Below, piece after piece: positions 24,110 through 33,230 of a stretch of DNA of 64,000 bases. The notes beneath the pieces were generated by a model that had not been told where the DNA came from, searched no databases, and worked only from the letters and a program-made list of their open reading frames with translations. The DNA lies in contig JAPVLO010000570.1 in NCBI GenBank assembly GCA_027257055.1, forward strand, positions 1,130,001 through 1,194,000. The letters are read 5' to 3'. Source of the stretch: Cephalopachus bancanus (taxonomy: Eukaryota > Chordata > Mammalia > Primates > Tarsiidae). A program made the position numbers and the translations under genes. Within the stretch, counting starts at the first letter, position 1. Each line of letters begins with the position of its first letter.

Positions 24110-25069
24110 TGTTGGGAGCCGGCCATGGAGGAACACTGAGCGTTAGGGTCAGGAAGGGCCATAGATCCCGAGACCGCTAGGATGTGTTCAGGAGCTGTTG
24201 ACCCATTCCCTCCCTCCTTTTCCATTTGGCACAAACTACCAAGAAAAGCTCCAGCTGGCTCTAACAGAAAACTCTGAGACCAGAACAAACACAGCTAACC
24301 TAGGAGTCTATTGTTCCCATTCCCCACAGCTTTGGTCTTTTGCTTTATCACAATTTAAGTTTGGCTTTGAGTCACATTGAGGAACCTAAGTGCAGGTCAC
24401 AGGTTCTCTTAATGCGATCTTTAGAAATTTATAGATACAAAGTTTTAAGAAAATAGTTTATATAGATTAAGAAAAATTAAGTAACCATTTTGTTATAGAA
24501 GTGTGGTTAGTTTAGTTTGATTTAGGGGGGCTAGTGAAGTTTGAATTAAGCCAGCTAGTACTAGGAGAGTGTAACCATAGCAGCAATTGTTTTAATAAAA
24601 GCTAGTTTGAATTAGTACATAATAGTGGAAGTTAATAATTCACTATGGTGGTTTTGGGTTTAGACATTGAGTGATGTTAATTCAAGATGATGTAGTTGTA
24701 ATACAATTAAGGGCACGTAAGAAACTGGTTTGGGGAACATTAAGCTAGCATAAGATACGAAAAGACAATTTGTGGTTGTTCTTCCTCATGTTCTTCCTTA
24801 CGTATGAAAGAACATTTGCTTGAGAGTGGGGGGTGTCCTTTGTGCATCCAGACCTGTTCATGTGAAAGACACATGCTACCTTTGTTTCCTGTGATGATGA
24901 CTTTGCAGAGTTTGGGGATAAAAGCCCTGAGATTACACCCATTAAACGGCTTCTGGTCACCTGAGCAGGAGTCCAGTCTCTTTCTCCCCTATTTCTCCAG
25001 AATAATCGCCGACGATGCCACACCTTCCAAGGGACCCTCCAATCTCTCTGTGGGGGATGCCCCCCCACA
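24110..25069 (+). repeat. 5' LTR
   Basis: This 960-bp LTR begins TGTTGGGAGCC and ends CCCCCCACA. A TATA-like ataaaa lies at 24918 and a polyadenylation signal attaaa at 24941. The 23-bp spacing places the signal before the expected RNA start, as in MMTV-like viruses with a very short R. Compared with the 3' LTR it has about 70 extra bp near 24758-24830. A 99-codon frame over its 3' part has no known similarity and is not called a gene. Confidence 0.95.
24918..24946 (+). promoter_or_regulatory. LTR core promoter and polyadenylation signal
   Basis: ataaaa (24918-24923) acts as the likely TATA element, and attaaa (24941-24946) as the likely poly-A signal. The same pair is at 33071-33099 in the 3' LTR and, as ataaat/aataaa, at 18106-18133 in the solo LTR. 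Confidence 0.65.
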
Positions 25070-25071
25070 CC

Positions 25072-25090
25072 TGGTGCCTGAACGTGGGGC
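25072..25090 (+). promoter_or_regulatory. Primer binding site, tRNA-Lys-like
   Basis: Two bases after the LTR, TGGTGCCTGAACGTGGGGC resembles the complement of the 3' end of tRNA-Lys(1,2), with two substitutions and one extra base. That tRNA primes the HERV-K/HML group and several betaretroviruses. Confidence 0.75.
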
Positions 25091-25098
25091 CCTGGAAA

Positions 25099-25106
25099 GG
25101 TAAGCT
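25099..25106 (+). promoter_or_regulatory. Candidate major splice donor
   Basis: AAG|GTAAGC just after the primer site fits the donor consensus and is well placed for a spliced env RNA. A second candidate, CGG|GTAAGC, is at about 25187. Neither is shown to be used. Confidence 0.5.
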
Positions 25107-25227
25107 TTTTTTTCTCATTTCAGGGAAGCTAGGATCTTACCCAGGGTACTGCAGACCCCTCTGTAGAGACAGGCAGAGTGAGGACGGGTAAGCAAAGTTT
25201 TTGTGAAGCCAGAGCCGTGATCTAATC

Positions 25228-27004
25228 ATGGGCCAGAGCGAATCTAAGGAGTATAAAATGTTCATCAGTATCTTAATGAATACTCTTTCTAAGTGTGGAA
25301 CTAAGGTCTCTTCTGCTGATTTAGCCCGATTTCTGCATTTTGTCCAGGAGCAGTGCCCATGGTTTCCTGAAGAAGGGACAGTGAATCTAGACACCTGGTC
25401 TAAGGTGGGACAGGAGCTTAAACTGTATTACACTAACCATGTTCTGATAAAGTTCCCTCTGATGCTTTTGCCTTGTGGAACTTAATTAAAGATGCTTTAG
25501 ACCCACAGCACGATTATGATAAATTTCCCTCCAAGAGAACTGCTGAATACGATGATGAAGAGGATTCTGATACTTCCTCTTTGCCGCCGCCTCTGCACCA
25601 CCTCCAACTGATGATACCCTTGCTCCACAGGCCCCTCAGGTTGAGGGAAATATGGAAGGTGACTCCCCTCCAACCTATACTCACACTCCTGCAGTGAGTC
25701 ATTCCCTTAACAACCCTAATAAGCTTCCCTTACAGGTTTTTCCAGTCAAGCAAATGCCTTCGCCTTTAGAATCAGTTACCCCTCGTCTGTTTGGTATACA
25801 GGCAGCTCGAGCTGAAGCAGAAAAGGAGGGAGATTTCAGTCTCTTGGCAGGTTTTTCTGTAGTTCTCACACCTGGTAACAATGGAGAAAACATAGGAATC
25901 TGGGAAGCACTGCCCTACAAATTGGTAAAAGAACTAAGAGAGGTAAGTGCAAAATATGGCCCTCTAGCCCCTTATACACTCACTATTTTAGATCAATTTT
26001 CTTCTCGATGGATGACTACCCTTGACTGGCAACAATTGGCCAAAAGCTGCCTGTCTGGAGGTGCCTACATGCTGTGGAAGACAGAATATAAGGACCAAGT
26101 ACAAATCCAAATGACTCAAAACTTAAGTCGACTTCCAGGTACGTTTGTAATTGATAAAGACATGCTCATGGGAACTGGAATTTTTAATACTCATCATGCT
26201 CAATCATTGTTACCTAAAGAGGTATTTAATCAAATTTCTGATTTTACTATCAAGGCTTGGAAAAAATTGCCTGCTGAGTCAACTCAAGCTTCTTCTTTAT
26301 CTAGTGTTAGACAATGAGCTGATGAAAATTATGAGGATTTTCTTGCTAGGTTAACTATTGCTGTCAATCGGGTTATTTCTAATGAGGAAGCTGGCAATAT
26401 ATTAATTAAGCAGCTGGCCTTTGAAAATGCTAATAATACTTGTTAGGCTCTTATTAAACCTATAAGGAAAACAGGGCAAATTACCGACTTTGTCAGACAA
26501 TGTGCCAATGTAAGCCCAGCTTATATGCAGGGCATGGCTATGGCCACTGCCCTTAGGGGGGAATCTTTTTCTCAAGTAATTCAACATATGCAAGGAAGTA
26601 ATAATAATAAGGTTCCTTCGGCCATTTCATGCTTTAATTGTGGACAATTTGGTCATATAAGCAGAAAATGTCCAGCCAGACAAAGCGCTACCAATACTCT
26701 TAGTGCAACACTGCCTCCTACCGGAAATAATCGGCCAAAAACAATATGCCCAAAATGCCAAAAAGACTTCCATTGGGCCAAGGACTGCAAATCCAAATTT
26801 CATAAGAATGGTACCCCTTTAACCCAGGACCAGGCTGCCCCAGTTCAGGGAAATGCCTGGAGGGGCCAGCCCCAGCCCCAAGCAACAATAGGGGCAGCAA
26901 CAGCCATGAACCTGTTCATTCCTTTTGTTCCATCGCAGAGCTCATCCGAGCCACCCCAGGGAGCACAGGACTGGACTTATGTTCCTCCACCACAACAATA
27001 TTAA
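25228..27004 (+). pseudogene. gag: gag pseudogene (matrix, capsid, nucleocapsid)
   Basis: Gag forms the virus particle. ATG at 25228 opens with M-G-Q-S, a myristoylation-type start, followed by a betaretroviral matrix domain. A one-base shift near 25445-25455 moves it to the next frame (a WNLIKDALD piece). A second shift near 25580-25590 moves it to the frame that stays open to the end. The proline-rich region is followed by capsid (about 25790-26530), then nucleocapsid with two CCHC knuckles at 26630-26671 and 26747-26788 (CX2CX4HX4C, all ligands present). In-frame stops are TGA 26315-26317 and TAG 26444-26446. The frame ends at 27002-27004 after overlapping pro. Confidence 0.95.
26848..26880 (+). 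promoter_or_regulatory. gag-pro -1 frameshift site
   Basis: The heptamer G-GGA-AAT at 26848-26854 is in the gag frame and has the X-XXY-YYZ form. After a 7-nt spacer, a GGGGC block at 26862 can pair with GCCCC blocks downstream, a possible stem or pseudoknot. The -1 frame is open from here into dUTPase. Confidence 0.75.
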
Positions 27005-27768
27005 CTCCGGACATTCCGGTAACCCCAATTCCTACAGGAGTAAAGGGCCCTCTCCCGGAAGGAATAGTGGGTCTAATATTAGGTAGAAGTTCCTTATCTT
27101 TACAAGGAATTTCCATTATTCCTGGAGTGGTGGATTCGGATTACACAGGAGAGATCTAGGTGCTTGTTGCTCCCCCTAGCAAAACTGTGCAGTTTAACAA
27201 AGGCCAAAGAATAGCCCAGTTGCTGCTCCTGCCTTATCATAAAGCAGGTAAAACTTTAACTAACCTGCCTAGGGGTGACTCTGGATTTGGCTCTAGCGAT
27301 ATTGCTTTTGGGGTTCAAGAAGTAACTAATTCAAGACCTTACAAAGAATTGTATATCCAAGGAGTCAAAGGTTTATTTGACACCGGTGCTGATGTTTCTT
27401 GTATAGCCGGAAAAGACTGGCCTGCTTCATGGCCGACTCAGATGGCTCCTTCAGGATTTATAGGCATTGGCTAATTGCCTTCAGTGGCAAAAAGTTCTCA
27501 GATTTTAAATTGGAAAGATGAGGAAAAGTTAGGAACCTTCTGCCCATATGTAGTTCCATCTGTCCCCTTTACCTTTTGGGGAAGAGATATTCTTACTCAG
27601 ATGGGCATGCTCTTATATAGCCCTAATGAAAAAGTTTCAGCACAAATGTTACAAATGGGCTATGATCCCTTTAAGGGACTTGGTAAAGATGGGCAAGTAA
27701 TACAGGAACCTGTCCAAATTAGTGAAAAGGCAGACCGAGCAGGCATTGGTTGCTCAAATTTATTCTAG
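26854..27768 (+). pseudogene. pro: pro pseudogene: dUTPase, protease, G-patch
   Basis: This frame is -1 to gag. An N-terminal dUTPase removes dUTP during reverse transcription. Its first motif (ATPGSTGLDL, about 26920-26955), the VVDSDYTGEI motif (about 27127-27156) and the C-terminal RGDSGFGSS (about 27272-27298) are readable. An aspartic protease follows, with the active-site triad D-T-G at 27379-27387, then a G-patch-like glycine-rich segment (MGYDPFKGLGKDG at about 27655-27693). In-frame stops are TAG 27157-27159 and TAA 27472-27474. Presence of dUTPase and G-patch fits betaretroviruses. The frame ends at 27766-27768, just past the pol slip site. Confidence 0.93.
27756..27762 (+). promoter_or_regulatory. 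pro-pol -1 frameshift site
   Basis: A-AAT-TTA at 27756-27762 lies in the pro frame, immediately before the pro stop. The -1 frame then opens into reverse transcriptase. A GGGGCC block follows and may form a stem with GACCC near 27790. Confidence 0.75.
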
Positions 27769-30377
27769 GGGCCATTGCTCCAGCTGCTGACCCAATAAAC
27801 TGGAAAGATGACAAACCAGTTTGGGTGGAACAATGGCCCGTGTCCTCAGAAAAACTTAAGGCAGCCACAGAACTAGTTCAGCAACAATTAGAAGCAGGTC
27901 ATATAGAACCCTCTACCAGTCCCTGGAATACTCCAATATTTGTAATTAAGAAAAAATCTGGTAAATGGAGACTTTTACAGAATTTAAGAGCTATAAATGC
28001 TACCATGGAGACTATGGAAGCATTGCAACCTGGATTGCCATCTCCAACCGGTATCCCTGCTAACTTTAATGTTATAGTCATTGATTTACAAGATTGCTTC
28101 TTTACTATACCTTTGCATTCAGACGACTGTAAACAATTTGCATTCAGCTTACCCTCTGAGAACTTCATGCATCCATTTCAGAAATTTCAGTGGAAGGTTT
28201 TGCCTAAAGGTATGAAAAATAGTCCCACCTTGTGTCAAAAGTTTGTGGATGCTGCTCTACAAGGCATTAGAAGCCAATATTCTGACCTTTACTTAGTTCA
28301 TTATATGGATGATATTTTGTTGGCTCATGAAAATCATGCTCTTTTGCAAATTATCAAATTATAACTGCTCTAACTAATTGTGGCTTAAAAGTCTCCCCTG
28401 AAAAAATCCAAACTAATCCACCTTTTACTTATCTTGGCCGTGTCTTGGATACACAAACAGTAATTCACCAGCCCTTACGGCTACGTACAGATCACCTAAT
28501 TACATTAAATGATTTTCAGAAGTTATTGGGAGACATAAACTGGATTAGACCATTCTTACAAGTCACTACAGCAGAGTTAAAGCCTCTCTTTAATATCTTA
28601 CAAGGAGATCCCTCTCCAAGCTCTAAAAGGGCTTTAACCCTAGAGGCCAGTAAATATTTAACACTTGTGGAAAAGGCCATTGAATCTCAGAAAGTTAAAA
28701 GATTGGACTATCATTCGCCTTGGGACTTAATCATTCTGGCTACTGCTTATACTCCCACAGGGTGTCTGTGGCAAGAAGGACCAATGGAATGGCTCCACCT
28801 GCCAGCATCATCTAAAAAAGTATTGACTTCTTACCCTTACTTAGTGACTTTACTAATAACTAAAGGAAGACATAGAAGTATTGAATTGTTTGGTCAGGAT
28901 GTACATAATATCATTATTCCCTATGACAACTTTCAGTTTCAAACGTTGCTTCAAGATAGCGATGATTGACAAGTGGCGCCAACTGGTTTCAGGGGACAGA
29001 TATTGTTCCATTTACCTAAGAGTCCATTGTTACAATTTGTTAACCAAAAATCCTGTAATATTTCCCTGCAGCTGTTCTTCAACTCCCCTCAAAGAGGCAA
29101 ATTTGGTTTTTACTGATGACTCTTCCAATGGAAACACTGTCGCAATTATTAACAATGAGTCTCATGTGCTGCAAACTTCAGAAAAGTCAGTGGAAAAGAC
29201 AGAGCTGCAAGCAGTGTTGTTTGCTTTTAACACTTTAAAGCACTCTAAATTTAATTTGTATACTGACTCATGATATGTTAAGGGGTTACTCCCCCATATT
29301 GAAACAGCTACCATTCCCTTAAACAAAACTACTATTTTAGAATTGCTATTACAGTTACAACACCTTATCCATTGCTGAGAGGAACAATTTTTTGTGGGCC
29401 ATGTGAGGTCTCATTCTGGCCTCCCAGGACCTCTGCACCAAGGCAATCAATTAGCTGATACCCTAACTAAGTCTACTGTATGTGCTGCCGTAGAAACTGA
29501 GGCAGTTACTCAGGCTTAACTTTCTCATAAAATCCATCATCAGAATACTACTGCCTTATGTTATCAGTTTCACTTACCCAGGGAAACGGCTAGACAAATT
29601 GTTAAGAATTGTCCAGCTTGTCCCACCTTTGTTCCAGCTCCAGGAGGAGTTAACCCCTGAGGACTAAAACCAAATGTGCTATGGCAAATGGATATAACTC
29701 ACTTTCCCAGCTTTGGGAGATTGTCTTATTTGCATGTTACTGTGGATACATTTTCTCAAGTTATTTTAGCTTCAGCAAGAACTGGAGAAGCCTACAAGGA
29801 CGTGGTACAACATTTATTCCTTTGTTTCTCACAGCTAGGTATACCAAAGCAACTGAAAACTGATAACAGTCCTGCACATACATCTAAATCTTTCCAACAG
29901 TTTTGTTCCCAATTTAATATTTCTCATTCCACAGGAATTCCTTACAATCCACAAGGTCAAGCCATAGTTGAAAGAGCCCACCAAACTTTAAAAAATCAAA
30001 TAAATAAATTAACAGAGGGGGAGTTTAAATATAGCTCTCCTCACCATATTTTAAATCATGCTTTATTTGTTATAAATCATTTAAATTTAAATTCTTTGGG
30101 AAACTCAGCTATGACTAGACACTGGAACCCAGAAGGAAATGTTAAACCTATGGTAAAATGGAAGGATCTCCTTACAGGCCAATGGAGAGGGCCTGACATA
30201 TTGCTAACCAGTGGGAAGGGATTTGCTTGCATATATCCACAGAACAAATCTACCTCTATTTGGATTCCTATCAATTTATCCGATATGCCTGCATTGACCT
30301 GGCGACCAAAACGAGTGGCCAGGATACTACCGATTCAGAGGAACGCTAGATGTGACAACATGCCTGCTAGTCACTGA
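27762..30377 (+). pseudogene. pol: pol pseudogene (RT, RNase H, integrase)
   Basis: Pol copies the RNA genome and integrates the DNA. RT is open for about 200 codons with the catalytic YMDD at 28302-28313. A frameshift at about 28343-28365 leads to the thumb/connection piece (28445-28969, next frame), and a return shift near 28960 brings it back. RNase H acidic residues are readable in VFTDDSSNGN, TELQAV and LYTDS. The integrase N-terminal HHCC zinc element (about 29524-29630) is followed by catalytic D 29691, D 29862 and E 29970, giving exact DD35E spacing, then a C-terminal domain. In-frame stops are at 29271, 29376, 29517 and 29658. The integrase core from 29676 to 30377 is uninterrupted. 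Confidence 0.95.
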
Positions 30378-30587
30378 GAGGAGGAACCTTCCTCATTGCT
30401 TCAGGAATGCCCACTGCTTGCTGAGCCACAACTTCAGCATGATTCACCCAGGGAGGGAACAACTTTGAGCCACCAGATGAGAAATCTTTCACTACAGGAT
30501 AAGAATATTCCTTGTCCTCGGCTGTCCCATACAAGATGACAAGCTACCAGACATAATGTTTTCAGTGCTTGCTGTTCGTGACTACCA
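30378..30587 (+). other. pol-env interval
   Basis: About 210 bp of proviral DNA between the pol stop and the env ATG. MMTV-like viruses often start env within pol, so the separation may reflect decay or a lineage trait. I see no extra gene. Confidence 0.5.
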
Positions 30588-32375
30588 ATGTGGGAACAAA
30601 TGGAATGTTTGGTTGAAGAAGCAGGAGAAATGGTAACCTCTCAACATATCCCTATCAGCCCGGCAACTATATTTCTGGCTATGATAGCTATTTTTATGAC
30701 TCAAGCCAGTCCGGTCTATGCAGTTGATGCCAATAAAACCTATTGGGCCTATATGCCTAATCCTCCAACACTTCAGCCAGTTACTTGGAATAATGAAACA
30801 TTAATGTATTTACTGACTCTCCCCAGTTAATGGGGAGACCTGCCTTATTTTATGCTCAAACAAAACATGTTATTAATAATAATTTTTCTTATGAAGGACA
30901 TTCTAGTTCACCTCCTATTTGTTTTTATGAAAATTCAGTCTTCAACAATTTTAAAGCACCTTGTTTAATGTTTATTTTAAAGTCTTTAATCACTAACAGT
31001 CCTACCCAAAGCAATAATAGAGAAGATTGGCAAATCAAAATGTTAATGCCTAGAGGAACTGACCCCCATCGTGTCACAAGAACTTTGCCCCCATCCAACA
31101 TACCCATCTGCTCTCTTAACAATACAGAGGACTGGTCACTCATCCAACAAGACACTGGGTATCCAAAATGGAGAGAGTGCAATTATGAATCTAAAGTGGA
31201 CTACTCCGTATATGGTGAAAGACTATCTATTAGTGACTGGGGTCTTAATTTACGACCCTACTCTACTACTTCCACTCCATCCCCTCCTAGGCAGCATATT
31301 AATGGATGGGTACCCCCAATATTAACAACTACTATTGGAAATAAACAAATAGTTCAACCTTATGGAGGGTCCTTGCTGCCCTCAAACCAGTTGTTTTAAC
31401 CCGACAACGTGGGGGAGTTCATACCTACAAAATAAGAGCCTGTTTACAATCCCCTTATGTTTTTCTTCTATGGAATGAATATCAAACTGTTGCAATTGAC
31501 TAGCACAATAATGTTTATAAGGTGTCTTGTACAAAATGTCTTTTAACTAATTGTTTAACTGATGCCTTTTTTAAGGGATTTGTGATCTTAAAACACCTCC
31601 CTATTTAATGGTTCCAGTACAACTGTCATCTCGCTGGTATGATGTATGCTTTACAAACATTGTATGAAGTAATTCTCTTCTGAAGAAAAGACAAAAAGGG
31701 CTTTTGCCCGCTGTAGTCTTGGGAATTACAACCCTAATAGCTGTTGCTACTTTGGTAGCAATCTCAGTTGTGGCTTCAGCTCAGGGGGTCCACACAGCTA
31801 CCTTCACTGATCAGTTATCTAAGAATGCTTCTATAGCCTTAGCTACCCAAGAGATTATTGATCACAAGCTAGAGAGCAAAGTTAATGCGGTTCTAGCCAT
31901 AGGACAAGAACTTGTGACTTTAAAAATTAGGTTGGCTCTTCGATGTTACTCTGAGTTTAAATTGATTTGCCTCACTCCTTTAGAGGTAAATATATCTGTC
32001 CACACATGGGACAAAATTAAAAATCATATTCTTGGAATTTGGAATAATTCGGACTTGAGCATGAACCTTACTAAATTGCATCAGGAAATTCAAAATATGA
32101 TGGTTGCTGAAAAGCAATCCCAGCCTACTGAATTGGCCAGTTCTATATTTAACAATTGTTCTTCACTCATTGACCAAAAATTATTAATGTCTATATTCAT
32201 TAATGTGGGAATTTGTGGAGCAGTGATTCTTTTATTGCTGTGTCTACTTTCAATCATTTTCAGAGTGTTAAAAAAGAGTATATCTCAGCTCAGTATGGAA
32301 TTTCATGGTTTTGTGCTAAAAAATAAAAAAGGGGGAGATGTTGGGAACTGGCCACGGAGGCCCACTGAGTGTTAG
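30588..32375 (+). pseudogene. env: env pseudogene, HML/MMTV-like
   Basis: Env is the surface glycoprotein precursor. The surface subunit starts at ATG 30588 with a hydrophobic signal region (about 30655-30720). A frameshift near 30810 leads to the next piece (to 31399), with N-linked sites and a PPIC motif. A further shift near 31375 leads to a cysteine-rich piece (about 31530-31560) with stops at 31501 and 31606. The transmembrane part is open from about 31611 to 32375. It has a basic stretch K-K-R at 31683-31691 as a possible cleavage site, a hydrophobic fusion-peptide-like run, a two-cysteine loop (about 31942-31972) and a membrane anchor (about 32180-32265). Its tail runs into the 3' LTR. 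The type resembles HERV-K/HML and MMTV, not the type-D/gamma class. It is non-functional. Confidence 0.9.
32319..32338 (+). promoter_or_regulatory. Polypurine tract
   Basis: A purine-only run (apart from one T), ending GGGGGAGA directly before the 3' LTR. This is where plus-strand synthesis would start. Confidence 0.85.
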
Positions 32376-33230
32376 GGATCAGGAAGGGCCATAGACCCCA
32401 AGACCATTAGGATGTGTTCAGGAGCTGTTGACCCATTCCCTCCCTCCTTTTCCATTTGGCACAAACTACCAAGAAAAGCTCCAGCTGGCTCTAACAGAAA
32501 ACTCTGAGACCAGAACAAACACAGCTAACCTAGGAGTCTATTGTTCCCATTCCCCATGACTTTGCTCTTTTGCTTTATCACAATTTAAGTTTGGCTTTGA
32601 GTCACATTGAGGAACCTTAGTGCAGGTCACAGATTCTCTTAATGTGATCTTTAGAAATTTATAGATACAGGTTTTAAGAAAATAGTTTATATAGATTAAG
32701 AAAAATTAAGTAACCATTTTATTATAGAAGTGTGGTTAGTTTAGTTTGATTTAGGGGGGCTAGTGAAGTTTGAATTAGGCCAGCTGGTACTAGGAGAGTG
32801 TAACCATAGCAGCAATTGTTTTAATAAAAGCTAGTTTGAATTAGTACATAATAGTGGAAGTTAATAATTCACTATGATGGTTTTGGGTTTAGACACTGAG
32901 TGATGTTAATTCAAGATGATGTAGTTGTAATACAATTAAGGGCATGTAAGAAACTGGTTTGGGGAACATTAAGCTAGCATAAGATACACCCTTTATGCAC
33001 CCAGACCTGTTCATGTGAAAGACACATGCTACCTTTGTTTCCTGTGATGATGACTTTGCAGAGTTTGGGGATAAAAGCCCTGAGATTACACCCATTAAAC
33101 GGCTTCTGGTCACCTGAGCAGGAGTCCAGTCTCTTTCTTTCTCCCCTCTCTATTTCTCCAGAATAATCGCCGACACTGCCACACCTTCCAAGGGACCCTC
33201 CAATCTCTCTGTGGGAGCTGGCCCCCCACA
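32339..33230 (+). repeat. 3' LTR
   Basis: This 892-bp LTR lacks about 70 bp that are present in the 5' LTR (junction near 32988). Other differences number about 30 by eye, many of them CpG to TpG or CpA. The TATA-like ataaaa lies at 33071 and attaaa at 33094. Confidence 0.95.

Larger units (their letters stand above)
24110..33230 (+). mobile_element. Endogenous betaretrovirus (HML/MMTV-like), complete provirus
   Basis: The 9121-bp provirus has order 5' LTR, primer site, gag, pro (with dUTPase), pol, env, polypurine tract, 3' LTR. It sits in the endonuclease part of L1 ORF2, in the same transcriptional direction as that L1. Class II assignment rests on the -1/-1 frame order of gag, pro and pol, the dUTPase in pro, the G-patch after protease, the lysine-tRNA-like primer site, the 6-bp duplication and the HML-type transmembrane protein. 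Every gene has premature stops or frameshifts, so no complete product can be made. It probably belongs to a lineage-specific family, together with the solo LTR at 16865. Confidence 0.95.

Noticed and set aside
24110..24185. The first 75 bp of the two LTRs differ more than the rest, suggesting gene conversion with another provirus.
   Set aside because: Many of these differences are CpG sites changed to TpG or CpA in one copy or the other. Ordinary CpG decay explains most of them.
24804..25103. A 99-codon frame in the 5' LTR as a possible accessory gene (MMTV has one in its LTR).
   Set aside because: It is short, out of the usual position, broken in the 3' LTR and shows no recognisable domain.
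25109..25123. Pyrimidine tract plus CAG right after the splice donor as a splice acceptor.
   Set aside because: It would leave an intron of only about 20 nt, too short for splicing.
26315..29660. All premature stops in gag/pro/pol are one C-to-T change from CAA, CAG or CGA, as if from editing or deamination.
   Set aside because: Every stop codon is one C-to-T step from one of these codons by definition, so the pattern proves nothing without a family alignment.
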